Assembly: GCA_044223975.1 (NCBI GenBank)
Contig: JBGALI010000011.1
Location: 87,107 to 151,106, forward strand
From: CAZCPB01 sp044223975
GTDB taxonomy: Bacteria; Planctomycetota; Phycisphaerae; Phycisphaerales; UBA1924
Direction: 5' to 3'
Length of the DNA stretch: 64,000 bases
The position numbers and the translations under genes were made by a program. Shown in pieces: positions 1 to 9,548 of this stretch; position 1 is the first letter of the stretch, and the number at the start of each line of letters is the position of its first letter. Below the pieces are notes generated by a model. It was given only the letters and a program-made list of their open reading frames with translations, ran no database searches and had not been told where the DNA came from.

Positions 1-236
1 CGTTCGCGTGCGATCCCACGGGCGCGCCCCGCACCCTGACCCTCGACGCGCCGCGCAACAAGGTCAACTCGTTCATGGTGTATGAATCACCGAGCTCAAC
101 CACCAGCGCCAGCATCATTAACTCGCTCATCGACTCACGCACGGCCACCATCACCATCTCGGCACCCGCGCCCGCCTCGCTCTCACTACTCCTCGCCGGG
201 CCGCTGCTCGCGCGCCGCCGCCGAACCACGCGATGA
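1..236 (+). CDS. PEP-CTERM-like secreted protein, C-terminal fragment
   Basis: Only the last 77 codons are in the window (reading frame from base 3). The tail APAPASLSLLLAGPLLARRR is a PEP-CTERM-type sorting signal: Pro-rich motif, hydrophobic helix and Arg cluster. Such tails are normally recognised by an exosortase, and the protein ends up exported and surface-associated. The segment RTLTLDAPRN just before the tail matches RTMTLDAPKN in the next gene, so the two are tandem paralogues. The stop is 20 bases before the next start. No catalytic domain is visible and the function is unknown. Confidence 0.75.
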   Translation, partial: FACDPTGAPRTLTLDAPRNKVNSFMVYESPSSTTSASIINSLIDSRTATITISAPAPASLSLLLAGPLLARRRRTTR

Positions 237-256
237 GTCCTTCGGAGCTTCCTCCC

Positions 257-1003
257 ATGCAACGACTCGCCCGTCTCGCCGCGCTCGCCGTCCTGCCTGG
301 CGCGGCACTCGCCCAGCCCGGGACCAAGACGCAGATCGACATCAAGGTTCGCGCGTTCGGGTCCGGCGATCCCTTCGTGGACAGCCTGTCGTTCGTTCAT
401 CCCGATCACAGCCCCGCCGTGGTCGAGGTCGCCGTGTTCTATTACCGCGAAGCCGGCATCGGCTTGGCCACGGTCATTCACAACATCGTCGGCTCTCCGT
501 TCAGCTCGGCGCTCGGCGATGCGGCCGCCATTCTCGACGACAACCCCACCAGCACCCTTCACCCTGACGGTCGGGTGGGCAACTTCAATTTCGGCGGCCA
601 GTTCCAGGCGGTCTACCACACCGGCACTACGGGCGTCGACGCCAACCGATTCCGCATCGCCGCCAGCAACAACCCCGATGATCTCTCGGCGGGCGGCATC
701 TCGGTCAAGCAGAACACGCCGATCGCATTGGGCACCACCTTCAACACCGCCGACGGCGTGCTGGGCTACCACTTCAAGCTGATGATGGCGTGCCCGACCG
801 ACGGGTCGTCGCGCACCATGACGCTCGATGCGCCAAAGAACAGCATCTCCTCGTTTGCCGCGTACCAGATCGGCACTGATTTTCCCCCGTTGAATCCCAT
901 GGATACGGACGTCGCCTTGGTCACCATCGCCGCGCTCGCCCCCGCCTCGCTCTCGATGCTCGTGTTGGGGCTCATCCCGGTGGCGCGCCGCAGTCGCAGG
1001 TGA
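257..1003 (+). CDS. PEP-CTERM-like secreted protein, paralogue of the preceding gene
   Basis: A 248-residue protein. It begins with a signal peptide (MQRLARLAALAVLPGAALAQ) and ends in a sorting tail (APASLSMLVLGLIPVARRSR). I prefer ATG 257, with GGAG at 244-247 upstream, over ATG 233, which overlaps the previous stop as ATGA but lacks a ribosome-binding site and would put eight residues before the signal peptide. The middle part is rich in Gly, Asn and aromatic residues, and I recognise no enzymatic domain. Its RTMTLDAPKN segment is shared with the preceding gene, pointing to tandem duplication. Probably a cell-surface or extracellular structural protein; function unknown. Confidence 0.7.
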   Translation: MQRLARLAALAVLPGAALAQPGTKTQIDIKVRAFGSGDPFVDSLSFVHPDHSPAVVEVAVFYYREAGIGLATVIHNIVGSPFSSALGDAAAILDDNPTSTLHPDGRVGNFNFGGQFQAVYHTGTTGVDANRFRIAASNNPDDLSAGGISVKQNTPIALGTTFNTADGVLGYHFKLMMACPTDGSSRTMTLDAPKNSISSFAAYQIGTDFPPLNPMDTDVALVTIAALAPASLSMLVLGLIPVARRSRR

Positions 1004-1269
1004 GCGTCATCGATGGGAGTGGCCAGCGTGCATGTAGGGTGCAAGCCTCTCCATCCGGCCTCCTCGCCCCGTGCCGGATGCCATACAGCACCCAATCATC
1101 AGCCATGGTGGCTTCAGGATCGGGCAAACGGGTGCCGTGGGCACCAAGTTCAGTGATCGGCGTATACCTTGCCGATGAAATGCAACGCCCCTTGCCGCGT
1201 TCTACCTGGTGCAGGCGGTCGGATCCGCCGGTACACCGTTTTTGAACCGCACCCTTGCAGGAGTTGGTA
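1004..1269. other. Intergenic region without a supported gene
   Basis: This 266-base gap separates the PEP-CTERM pair from the Gly-rich gene. It holds short open frames in several phases without homology or start signals. It also contains a 6-bp inverted repeat (GGTGCC-GTG-GGCACC near 1131-1145) and a TATACC hexamer near 1163 without a good -35 partner. I see no convincing promoter or RNA gene. Confidence 0.4.
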
Positions 1270-2142
<873 letters not shown>

Positions 2143-2214
2143 GTCTCGGCACAACCACCCCGGCGCTGCCGGCGGTTGAGCCGCGATCTTTTTCATCCAA
2201 CCTGATCGACTCCG

Positions 2215-2249
2215 GCGGCGTCCGAAATTCCTCGGGCGCCGCTTTTTTT
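2215..2249 (+). terminator. Rho-independent terminator after the Gly-rich gene
   Basis: An 11-bp stem (GCGGCGTCCGA pairing with TCGGGCGCCGC, one G-U wobble) encloses a short loop and is followed by seven T residues at 2243-2249. It lies between the plus-strand Gly-rich gene and the stop of the minus-strand acylase gene. Confidence 0.85.
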
Positions 2250-2300
2250 GTGCGCGATGCTCGCGCACGGGGAAGAGTTTCCCGATCGCCCGTGCCCTCA

Positions 2301-4454
2301 CTATTCGCCGGGGTGGTACGAGCGCGCCGCGTGCGCTGCCACGTCCTCGGCGCCGAACCGCGCCGGCTTCATCCGTGCCCCGGCGTAGAGCCCGCTCTGG
2401 TCGGCAAAGTGCGGGGAATTCGGATCTCGCGAGGCGCCGAATGGAACGATGTTCCGTGCCGCGGGCGAGGAGCCGAACTCGACGGCCCCGACGTACGACG
2501 AGCCGTGGTACCCGTATCGGCGCTTCGTGCCCTCGGCCCGCGTCAGGTAGCAGAAGCTCACGCCCATCGCCCCGTGGCCGCCCGCGATCGGGAGGCTCTC
2601 TCGCGCATCGCTCACCGCCAGCCCTGCGCTCGTGTCGAAGCGCTCGTGCCGGTTGATGTCGCCCCACTTGACGCGCCAGGTGCCAAAGTCGCGCTCAAGC
2701 TCGGTCATCACCTCGCCCAGGGCAGCGGAAAGATCGCCCGGCGCACGCCGCGCTCTCCACTCCGGCGAGAAGAGCTTCTCAAGCCACACCATGAAGAGCG
2801 TCGCGCCGTCCGAGTCCAGCGTGAGCCTGCCGTCCCACGCGCCGACGAGCTCGACCGCGGGCGCGAGGCGCTCCGCGGCAGCGGGCGTGGTACCGCGCAG
2901 ACGCGTGAAGTCGTTCACGAGCGAACCGCGGCTGGGTTCCAGCCCGTACACCCGCGTGTCGAACGCCGCACGCTCGAGGTCATCGACCGTCCACGCCGCG
3001 GCGTGCGAGAGCAGGTCGTGCGACATCGCGATACGTCCGTCCGTCAGGTCCGCCCCGATCATGTCCTTGGGGAACGATGCACGCACAGGGTTCTCGCCCT
3101 CGGCGGTGACGGTGAACGGCGGTGAGTTGCAGCTGGCGAGGTACCCCGCCTTGGGGTTCCACACCTGCGGGACCTCTTCCAGCGCGCGGTACCCCTGCCA
3201 GTCCGTGCGCGGGTCGCTCCCGTCGAGCGTCCCCGACCACTCGATCGCGGGATCGCGCTTTGGAAAGGCCGCGTTGTAGATGTACCCGATGTTCCCCGCA
3301 TCGTCCGCGTACACGAAGTTGTGGAACACGACCCCGCCGATCGAGACGGCGGCCTTCCACTCCTCGAGGTTCCGCGCCTTCGACATGCGGTACCACTGTT
3401 CCAGTGAGCGGAGATTCTCGACGCGCGCCGCGCGCACCACGTACGAGATGCCTCCTGCTTGGTACAGGACCGGCCCCTGAATCGTCTTCACGAAGACGAG
3501 CGGCTGCTCGGTCACCTGCTCCCCCTCGCGGGTGCGAACCGTGGTGGTCCAGCGAGTGGCGTGCAGAGTCTCCGTGCCGTGCCGGTACGCCAGCGCATCG
3601 CCCGAGATGTCGAACCTGACCGCGTAGGTATCGGCGATGTCGGGGTAGTTGACGGTCAGGGACCAGCCCAGATGCTCGTTGAACGCCGCCATCGGAAGCA
3701 GGCCCGCGCCGTAGGCCACCATCCCCGAGATGTGCAGGCCCTCGTCGGAGCGCAGGTCGATCTCGTACGGCTCGTCGAGCGGGATGTGGGGGTTGATGTA
3801 CAGCATGGCGTGGCCTGACTTGGTCCGCGACGGCCCGATCGCCCACGCGTTGGAGCCGTCGGGCGTGCGCGCCGGGTCTTCGGGATGCGCGCCCCCGGGC
3901 GCCGCCGCGCCTGCCGCGAGTTCACGGCCGAGCCGCTCCAACTCGTGCTGGGCCTGGTACAGCGTCCACGCGTACTCGCGAGCAAAGAACATCCACGGCT
4001 CCCAGCGATCGATCGCGCGAGCGCGATACTCGGGGTGCAGGCTCTGGTAGTAATTGAGCGCGTCGGCCGCGCCCTGCGCGAGCGCCCGCACGTCCGCCGG
4101 TGCCGTGTCGCACTCGCGCCTGGCCAGCTCGGGCACCTCGTACGAGAGAATGAACCGGTCGGCCGTGAGCCCCGCGCTCCCGTACATCAGCGACGCCATC
4201 CCGATCGAGGGCGCGTGCCCGGCCTCGATCCGCGCCATCTCATCCTCGGCCCGCGCGAACATCCCGCCGAACACCGCCCCCGCGTCGGTCGCGGCGTGCA
4301 CGTGCGGCACCCCGAATTCATCGCGCGTGATCGTCACCTCGCGCGCCATCGCGCGGGCACGCTCGAGCGATTCGTCGGGGACCTCGCACAGTCCGTGCGC
4401 CCCGCCGCTCGCCGCCAACAGCACACCCGCCCGCCGCCAGTGCAGTGCTTTCAT
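2301..4454 (-). CDS. Penicillin acylase-family N-terminal nucleophile hydrolase
   Basis: A 717-residue protein with the layout of penicillin/acyl-homoserine-lactone acylases: signal-like N-terminus, alpha-subunit region (about 35-180), spacer, then the sequence GSNAWAIGPSRTKSG. Ser201 would become the N-terminal nucleophile of the beta subunit after autoproteolysis. These enzymes hydrolyse amide bonds of acylated amines (beta-lactams, acyl-homoserine lactones, lipopeptides) in the periplasm. The real substrate here cannot be read from sequence; quorum-signal or antibiotic degradation are options. The start is fixed by a TAGACT -10 seven bases upstream with no ribosome-binding site. The gene is divergent from the lipoprotein gene at 4529. 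Confidence 0.88.
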   Translation of the reverse strand: MKALHWRRAGVLLAASGGAHGLCEVPDESLERARAMAREVTITRDEFGVPHVHAATDAGAVFGGMFARAEDEMARIEAGHAPSIGMASLMYGSAGLTADRFILSYEVPELARRECDTAPADVRALAQGAADALNYYQSLHPEYRARAIDRWEPWMFFAREYAWTLYQAQHELERLGRELAAGAAAPGGAHPEDPARTPDGSNAWAIGPSRTKSGHAMLYINPHIPLDEPYEIDLRSDEGLHISGMVAYGAGLLPMAAFNEHLGWSLTVNYPDIADTYAVRFDISGDALAYRHGTETLHATRWTTTVRTREGEQVTEQPLVFVKTIQGPVLYQAGGISYVVRAARVENLRSLEQWYRMSKARNLEEWKAAVSIGGVVFHNFVYADDAGNIGYIYNAAFPKRDPAIEWSGTLDGSDPRTDWQGYRALEEVPQVWNPKAGYLASCNSPPFTVTAEGENPVRASFPKDMIGADLTDGRIAMSHDLLSHAAAWTVDDLERAAFDTRVYGLEPSRGSLVNDFTRLRGTTPAAAERLAPAVELVGAWDGRLTLDSDGATLFMVWLEKLFSPEWRARRAPGDLSAALGEVMTELERDFGTWRVKWGDINRHERFDTSAGLAVSDARESLPIAGGHGAMGVSFCYLTRAEGTKRRYGYHGSSYVGAVEFGSSPAARNIVPFGASRDPNSPHFADQSGLYAGARMKPARFGAEDVAAHAARSYHPGE

Positions 4455-4461
4455 GTACTCG

Positions 4462-4467
4462 AGTCTA
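4462..4467 (-). promoter_or_regulatory. -10 hexamer TAGACT, leaderless start of the acylase gene
   Basis: TAGACT on the minus strand ends seven bases before ATG 4454. No Shine-Dalgarno sequence is present, so transcription should begin at or within a base or two of the start codon. Confidence 0.6.
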
Positions 4468-4516
4468 CCAGCCCGATTTCGCGCAAGGGAACGATGACCA
4501 CCCCCGACCCCGCCGG

Positions 4517-4522
4517 TACACT
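4517..4522 (+). promoter_or_regulatory. -10 hexamer TACACT, leaderless start of the lipoprotein gene
   Basis: TACACT ends six bases before ATG 4529. A TTGACA-like ATGACC lies 17 bases further upstream at 4494-4499. Together with the minus-strand TAGACT at 4462 it forms a compact divergent promoter pair. Confidence 0.6.
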
Positions 4523-4528
4523 CCGCGC

Positions 4529-5350
4529 ATGAGAACCATTCTCCTCACCATTCTTGCCGCGTGCCTTCTCCCCCTGGGCGGGTGCGTCTTCTGGGACATC
4601 CGCGACGGGGTCACCAAAGCCAACGCGCGCCTTGACACCGTGGATGCGCAGCTCGCGGCGACGAACACCGGGCTCGAGGGAACCAACTCCAAGCTCGAGG
4701 GCACCAACGCGAAGCTCGAAGAGGTGTACACCCAGCTCAAGCAGGTCGACGTCTCGCTGGCGCGCCTGGACGCGACCAATCGCTCACTCACAAACGTGGA
4801 GGATCGGCTCATGCTTCTGAGGTCGCTCGACGCGTCACTCGCGCGTGTTGATGTGCACCTGGCAAGCCTGCGCAAGACCATCAGCCGGATCGACGGCATG
4901 ATCCCCTTCCTCGATCTCGGGACCGAGGGCGAGCCCGAGCCCACCGTCCCCGTCGCGGCGGCGGCGCCGACCGCCGAACCTGCCGCGCCCGCCGACGCCG
5001 GCGCCCCAACGACCAAGGACGCCGCGCCCGCGCGGCGCGATGCGCTGCTGGGCGTGTGGGTGAGCCAGTACCCCGACCGCTCGACCGTTATCGTGCTCCA
5101 GGAGGGCGGCCGCTACGTGCGCCAGCGTGCCGCACAGGGCGCCAACGCGGTGCCCACGGTCGAATCGGGAACGTGGAAGCGGGACGCCAAGCGCCTCGAG
5201 CTCACCGGAGATCCTCGCGAGGTTGTCCGCCCTGACGGCACCAAGGCCGCCCAGTCCACCACGCTCTCGTGGGAGATCGTGAACCAGGGCGTCAAGACGC
5301 TCGCGCTCCGCGGCGAGACCGACGGCATGATCGTGCTGGCCAAGCCGTAG
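4529..5350 (+). CDS. Coiled-coil lipoprotein with C-terminal beta domain
   Basis: A 273-residue predicted lipoprotein. The signal peptide ends in the lipobox LGGC (Cys19). Residues about 25-130 form heptad-like repeats (LEGTNSKLEGTNAKLEEV), suggesting a long coiled coil. A Pro/Ala-rich linker (about 130-170) leads to a lipocalin-like small beta domain (LLGVWVSQYPDRS to GTWKRDAKRLELTG). It is likely anchored in the outer membrane, with the coiled coil spanning or oligomerising in the periplasm. I recognise no named family. The leaderless TACACT promoter at 4517 supports this ATG over the upstream in-frame start at 4445. Confidence 0.65.
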   Translation: MRTILLTILAACLLPLGGCVFWDIRDGVTKANARLDTVDAQLAATNTGLEGTNSKLEGTNAKLEEVYTQLKQVDVSLARLDATNRSLTNVEDRLMLLRSLDASLARVDVHLASLRKTISRIDGMIPFLDLGTEGEPEPTVPVAAAAPTAEPAAPADAGAPTTKDAAPARRDALLGVWVSQYPDRSTVIVLQEGGRYVRQRAAQGANAVPTVESGTWKRDAKRLELTGDPREVVRPDGTKAAQSTTLSWEIVNQGVKTLALRGETDGMIVLAKP

Positions 5351-5378
5351 CCAGGCGGGGGGGCGCCGATCCTCACCA

Positions 5379-5798
5379 TCAGGGCGGCACGCGGTCGGGG
5401 ATCCTTGCCAGATCCGGATGGATCTCAAAGTACCCGCTCGTCACGACGCACCCAAGCTCGACCGAGAGCGACGGGGCCCGGCAGTCGCCCTTCCAGTGCG
5501 ACGCCTTCCCAAGCCGCACCGCGCCCTGGGTGACGACCGCGCCGTCCATCACTCCCTCGACCTCGACGCCTTCATTGGCCTCGACGAGCGTGGCGATGAC
5601 GTGCCCCTTGCGCTGCACGATCACTCTTCCGCACGTCTGGATCTTTCGCACCGCCTTGAGCGTGCTGACCACCACGTCCTGCACCACCAGCGACTTGTTG
5701 CAGGCGGGGCAGACCGTGCTCTGCGTCATCGCGCCCACATCGAAGCGGTGGCGGCAGTGGTAGCACTGGATCGAGCGTTGTGTCGGGGATTTGGACAT
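5379..5798 (-). CDS. Zinc-ribbon plus bactofilin-like protein
   Basis: A 139-residue protein. The N-terminus has two CxxC pairs (CYHC and CPAC, residues about 12-33), a classic zinc ribbon. The rest (VVVSTLKAVRKIQTCGRVIVQRKGHVIATLVEANEGVEVEG) has the short alternating strands of the bactofilin beta-helix, followed by a short divergent C-terminal part. Bactofilins polymerise into non-nucleotide-dependent filaments that localise envelope-modifying enzymes. It lies 99 bases downstream of a canonical bactofilin gene in the same direction, so the two probably form one transcript and may co-assemble. The fusion to a zinc ribbon is unusual. Confidence 0.65.
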   Translation of the reverse strand: MSKSPTQRSIQCYHCRHRFDVGAMTQSTVCPACNKSLVVQDVVVSTLKAVRKIQTCGRVIVQRKGHVIATLVEANEGVEVEGVMDGAVVTQGAVRLGKASHWKGDCRAPSLSVELGCVVTSGYFEIHPDLARIPDRVPP

Positions 5799-5897
5799 GG
5801 AAAGGCTGCCGCGCGGCGAGCGCGGCGGGACAAGGTCGGGTGCGGGGCGCGCGCGAACGCGCCGACCGGTGCCTGAGCGGTGCCGGGAGTCCTGCGC

Positions 5898-6332
5898 TTA
5901 CTTGCGAGGCTGCTGCGGGGGCGGAACGACGCCCTCGGTCGGGCGCGGCGGCATCACGCCCGCCTTGGGCTCGGCGATCGTGGCGCCCATCGACTTGGTC
6001 GCGTCGGGGCCGACCGTGAGGTGCCCGACGAATGCCGCGCCGTCGGCCACCACCAGGCGGGCCGCGATCATGTCGCCCTTGACCTTGGCCTTGGCCGTCA
6101 GTTCGACGCGCTCGCGTGCCGTCAGATTGCCCTCGAGGTCGCCATCGATCATCACCTTGTTGGCCTCGACGGCCGCGCGGCAGACCGCGCCCGACGCGAT
6201 CTGCAACTCGCCCTTGGACGAGATCTTTCCTTCGAACGTCCCCAGCAGGCGGGCGGTCGACTCGAACGTCATGTCGCCTTTGATGGTGGTGTCCGCTCCG
6301 ATGATCGTGGACTGCGTGGTCGGGTCTGCCAT
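5898..6332 (-). CDS. Bactofilin (polymer-forming cytoskeletal protein)
   Basis: A 144-residue protein with the bactofilin core (STIIGADTTIKGDMTFEST to GDLEGNLTARERVELTAKAKVKGDMIAARLVVADGA). The roughly 18-residue turns and central GDLEGNL/KVKGDM repeats are typical of the right-handed beta-helix. The Pro-rich C-terminus (PPRPTEGVVPPPQQPRK) is the usual flexible tail. Bactofilins form membrane-associated filaments that position peptidoglycan enzymes or affect shape. GGAAAG lies about six bases before the start. A TACACT -10 at 6414-6419 predicts a leader of about 75 nt. The partner gene is the zinc-ribbon bactofilin at 5379. Confidence 0.9.
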   Translation of the reverse strand: MADPTTQSTIIGADTTIKGDMTFESTARLLGTFEGKISSKGELQIASGAVCRAAVEANKVMIDGDLEGNLTARERVELTAKAKVKGDMIAARLVVADGAAFVGHLTVGPDATKSMGATIAEPKAGVMPPRPTEGVVPPPQQPRK

Positions 6333-6413
6333 GGCACTCTTTCCTTCCCTCCGGGGAGGGGTTGGCCCACGAGTGCGAGACGATCACCGCGAACAGCCGC
6401 GGCGCATCGGCCG

Positions 6414-6419
6414 AGTGTA
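6414..6419 (-). promoter_or_regulatory. -10 hexamer TACACT upstream of the bactofilin pair
   Basis: TACACT on the minus strand, about 80 bases before the bactofilin start. It overlaps the divergent control region of the transporter gene at 6494. Confidence 0.45.
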
Positions 6420-6479
6420 CAGCACGAGTCAAGCGGGATCTGTACGGCGTCGAGCGCGGGACCGGTGCGCGCGACTTGA

Positions 6480-6485
6480 TAGACT
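6480..6485 (+). promoter_or_regulatory. -10 hexamer TAGACT, leaderless start of the MFS gene
   Basis: TAGACT ends eight bases before ATG 6494, and no ribosome-binding site separates them. This supports 6494 over the longer in-frame start at 6362. Confidence 0.6.
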
Positions 6486-6493
6486 CCCGCCCC

Positions 6494-8032
6494 ATGACCC
6501 ACCCCGTCGACCCGCCGCGCACGATCTGGAGGGTGATCGCCGCGTCGAGCGCGGGGACGCTCATCGAGTGGTACGACTTCTACATCTTCGGCAGTCTCGC
6601 AACGGTGATCGCCGGGGCGTTCTTTCCGAAGGGAAACGACACGGCGGCGCTGCTGTCGACGCTGGCGACCTTTGCCACCGGGTTCCTCGTCCGGCCCTTC
6701 GGCGCGGTGGTGTTCGGGCGCCTGGGCGATCGCGTCGGCCGCAAGCACGCGTTCCTGGTCACCCTGCTGATCATGGGAGGCGCGACGTTCGCGATCGGGC
6801 TGCTGCCCACGTACGAGCGCATTGGCATTTTCGCGCCGATCGTGCTGGTGCTGCTCCGGCTCCTTCAGGGGCTCGCGCTCGGCGGTGAGTACGGCGGCGC
6901 GGCGACGTACGTGGCCGAGCACAGCCCCGATGCCCGGCGCGGCTTCTACACGAGCTGGATCCAGACCACGGCCACGCTGGGACTGTTCGTATCGCTCGCG
7001 GTGATCCTGGCGTGCCGCGGGGGCATGGCAGCGGCGGACTTTGCACGCTGGGGCTGGCGCATCCCGTTCCTTCTGTCGTTCGTGCTGGTGATCTTCTCGT
7101 ACTACATCCGCGTGAAGCTGCGCGAGTCGCCGCTGTTCGTGAAGATGAAGGCGGCGGGAAAGACATCGGTGTCGCCGCTGCGCGAATCGTTCGGGAACTG
7201 GACGAACCTGCGACTGGTCCTGCTCGCGCTCTTTGGCGCGACCGCGGGGCAGGGCGTGGTGTGGTACACGGGGCAGTTCTACGCGCTCCTGTTCATCCAG
7301 AAGACGCTGATGGTGGAGTTCGTGCAGAGCAACTGGATCATTGCCGCGGCGCTGGTGCTGGGGACGCCGTTCTTCGTAGTGTTCGGCGCGCTGTCGGACA
7401 AGGTCGGGCGCAAGCCGATCATCCTGTCGGGATGCCTGCTCGCCGCCTTGTTGTACGTGCCGATCTACCGCGCGATGGCCAACGTGGCGGAGATGCCCGG
7501 CGAGGAAATCGTCAGCAGGACGGCGGACGCGGGGATCAGCGTGAAGGACGCCGCAACCGGCGATGTGCAGACATCTCAGACCGAGGTGTGCATGTACGGC
7601 GACGGCTCTACTCGCACGAACGTGCGATCTTCCATTTCACGCGCTGACGGCAAGGAGTCGCCGGAGACCCGCTCGTTCACGGTGCGCCTCGGTGGGTGGC
7701 GTGCCGCGCAGATGTCCGCGCTCGTGCTCCTGCAGGTGCTCTTTGTCACCATGGTCTACGGCCCGATCGCGGCGTTCCTGGTTGAACTGTTCCCCACGCG
7801 CATCCGGTACACCTCGATGTCCCTGCCGTACCACATCGGCAACGGCGTGTTCGGCGGCTTGGTGCCGTTCGTCGCTACGGGCGTCAGCGCGTGGATGATT
7901 CAGCACGACCTAGGCGGCGTGTACGGCAGGTATGCCGGGCTGATCTACCCGATCGTCGTCGCGCTGGTCACGGTGGTGGTGGGGCTGGTATGGGTCCGGG
8001 AGAAGCAGGGCGTCGAACTTGATGCCGACTGA
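6494..8032 (+). CDS. MFS transporter, metabolite:H+ symporter (MHS/ProP-like) family
   Basis: A 512-residue inner-membrane protein with about 12 transmembrane segments. MHS signatures are clear: an N-terminal SSAGTLIEWYDFYIFGS, the loop GRLGDRVGRKHAF, and LSDKVGRKPIIL in the second half. Relatives (ProP, ShiA, KgtP, CitA) import osmolytes or organic acids with protons, so the substrate stays open. A soluble stretch of about 80 residues (about 320-400, with MYGDGSTRTNVRSSISR) sits between the transmembrane segments of the C-terminal half and is longer than in ProP. The leaderless promoter is at 6480. No catabolic enzyme is adjacent to hint at the substrate. Confidence 0.9.
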   Translation: MTHPVDPPRTIWRVIAASSAGTLIEWYDFYIFGSLATVIAGAFFPKGNDTAALLSTLATFATGFLVRPFGAVVFGRLGDRVGRKHAFLVTLLIMGGATFAIGLLPTYERIGIFAPIVLVLLRLLQGLALGGEYGGAATYVAEHSPDARRGFYTSWIQTTATLGLFVSLAVILACRGGMAAADFARWGWRIPFLLSFVLVIFSYYIRVKLRESPLFVKMKAAGKTSVSPLRESFGNWTNLRLVLLALFGATAGQGVVWYTGQFYALLFIQKTLMVEFVQSNWIIAAALVLGTPFFVVFGALSDKVGRKPIILSGCLLAALLYVPIYRAMANVAEMPGEEIVSRTADAGISVKDAATGDVQTSQTEVCMYGDGSTRTNVRSSISRADGKESPETRSFTVRLGGWRAAQMSALVLLQVLFVTMVYGPIAAFLVELFPTRIRYTSMSLPYHIGNGVFGGLVPFVATGVSAWMIQHDLGGVYGRYAGLIYPIVVALVTVVVGLVWVREKQGVELDAD

Positions 8033-8040
8033 GCGTCGGG

Positions 8041-8415
8041 TCACCACTCGAGCTTCACCAGCACGATCGTCAGCACGATGACGTACACGAGGGGCGCGAC
8101 ACCCAAGGCGCCCGACAAGCCGTGTTTCCCCTGTGTGAATGTCCAGATCGCGCCGATGACCGCCAGCAGCCCGACCAGCGCTGTCGCGGCCATCAGCCAC
8201 TTGATCTGCGTGATGGTCTCGGGCTTGGCGTTGGCGCCGCCGGCGAGCAGCATCACGATCATGACCAGGGAGGCGGCGGCGCCGGCGACGATGCCCAGAA
8301 CGGCGAGAACGGCCATGGCGATGGATCTCCGGCCCGGGCGCGGCGCCTCGAGCGGCACACCTTGCGGTGGCTGAGTCGGTGGATGAGGGCTGGGTCCGGG
8401 GGCGGGCGCGTTCAT
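8041..8415 (-). CDS. Small Pro-rich integral membrane protein
   Basis: A 124-residue protein with a Pro-rich cytoplasmic N-terminus (MNAPAPGPSPHPPTQPPQGV) and three predicted transmembrane segments (about 33-56, 73-92, 105-121). The start is 2 bases after the stop of the upstream gene, so it is the last gene of a unit running from 10105 to 8041. I do not recognise a family. The Pro-rich leader plus small membrane module resembles DUF4190-like proteins, but this is weak. Confidence 0.6.
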   Translation of the reverse strand: MNAPAPGPSPHPPTQPPQGVPLEAPRPGRRSIAMAVLAVLGIVAGAAASLVMIVMLLAGGANAKPETITQIKWLMAATALVGLLAVIGAIWTFTQGKHGLSGALGVAPLVYVIVLTIVLVKLEW

Positions 8416-8417
8416 GC

Positions 8418-9548
8418 TCAATTTCCCGGCGCGGCGGGTACTTTGTCGAGAGCCTGGAGCGCATCGTCGCGTTCGGGGCCTGGGTTGCGCGAGGCAACGG
8501 CGGCGCGCAGGCCGCAGAGGGCGCGGAGGACTTCGGGCGGGTGTCCGAGGCGGGCCGAGGCTTCGACCGCGGCGACGATGTGCTCGACCGGACCGGGGTT
8601 GGCGGTCGAGGGTTCGGTGAGCCACGTCTGAGCGGTGCCGATCTCTTTCGAGGAGATCGCGACGGCGCGGGCGACGATCGCGCCCCACGCGGGCCTGATT
8701 GACTCCTTTGGAGCAAAGCGGATCAGGTCGAGGCAGCCGTGCCTGTAGCGCGGGTGATCGTCGGTGAGGGTGCGCTCAAAGTCGGCGTCGAACTCGGGCA
8801 CGCGCAGGGCGCGCTCGATAATGAAGGCGCGGCACTCGGCGTCGCGGGTGTCGGGGAGCGACGCGATGAAGACCCACAGCGGCGCATCGGGGCTCATCTT
8901 CGCGTAGTCCTCGCGGAGAGCCTCAAGAGGCGGGCGGGCCCGAAGTCGGGCGTATTCGGCCTCGTCTTTGGCGTTGCTGGCGGCGACGCGGGCGGCGTTC
9001 TCGCTGGACTCCTTCAGGAAGCCGGCGGCGGCGCGGCCGGCCAGGCCGTACCCGGCGAGGGCGACCAGCGCGAGGGCCGCGCCCGCGATGCGGGGGACCG
9101 GAGAGGCGGCGAAGCGATCCGGTGCCGTCCATGCGCACGCGATGAGAAAGGCCGCGAGGGCGAGCGGACCGAAGAGGCCGCACACGAGCCCGGCGGGGAC
9201 AACCCACGACGGCTTGAGTTCCATCCACTCCCAGAGCGCGCCGACCGCGGCGAGCGCGACGCCGAAGGCGACGGCGGTGGCAACGGCGGTGGGGACCACG
9301 GGCCGGGGGCTGATCCACGCGAAGCCGCCGCGGGCGCCGCAGATCCACGTGGCGACCAGGAACGCCAGCCCAGCCCCGATGCTTGCCGCGAGCAGGACGA
9401 CGAGTCCCGCGGCGTTGGAGCCCTGCGGCGGACGGGCGGTGAAGGCCGAAGCTTCGAGTACGTTGAGCAGTGACAGGAGCACCGCCACGCCGACGAGCAC
9501 GCTGATGACAATCGAGAGGAACATTCGGGCTCCCGGGGACCGCGTCAT
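8418..9548 (-). CDS. Membrane protein with soluble C-terminal domain, unknown function
   Basis: A 376-residue protein with about five hydrophobic segments in the first 175 residues (for example FLSIVISVLVGVAVLLSLL and AAGLVVLLAASIGAGLAFL). An Ala/Glu/Arg-rich soluble domain of about 200 residues follows and may be helical-repeat-like. Its start overlaps the stop of the upstream gene by four bases (ATGA, 9545-9548), indicating translational coupling. The small membrane protein follows after two bases. I recognise no known family. The C-terminal helices hint at protein-protein contacts on the cytoplasmic side. Confidence 0.65.
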   Translation of the reverse strand: MTRSPGARMFLSIVISVLVGVAVLLSLLNVLEASAFTARPPQGSNAAGLVVLLAASIGAGLAFLVATWICGARGGFAWISPRPVVPTAVATAVAFGVALAAVGALWEWMELKPSWVVPAGLVCGLFGPLALAAFLIACAWTAPDRFAASPVPRIAGAALALVALAGYGLAGRAAAGFLKESSENAARVAASNAKDEAEYARLRARPPLEALREDYAKMSPDAPLWVFIASLPDTRDAECRAFIIERALRVPEFDADFERTLTDDHPRYRHGCLDLIRFAPKESIRPAWGAIVARAVAISSKEIGTAQTWLTEPSTANPGPVEHIVAAVEASARLGHPPEVLRALCGLRAAVASRNPGPERDDALQALDKVPAAPGN

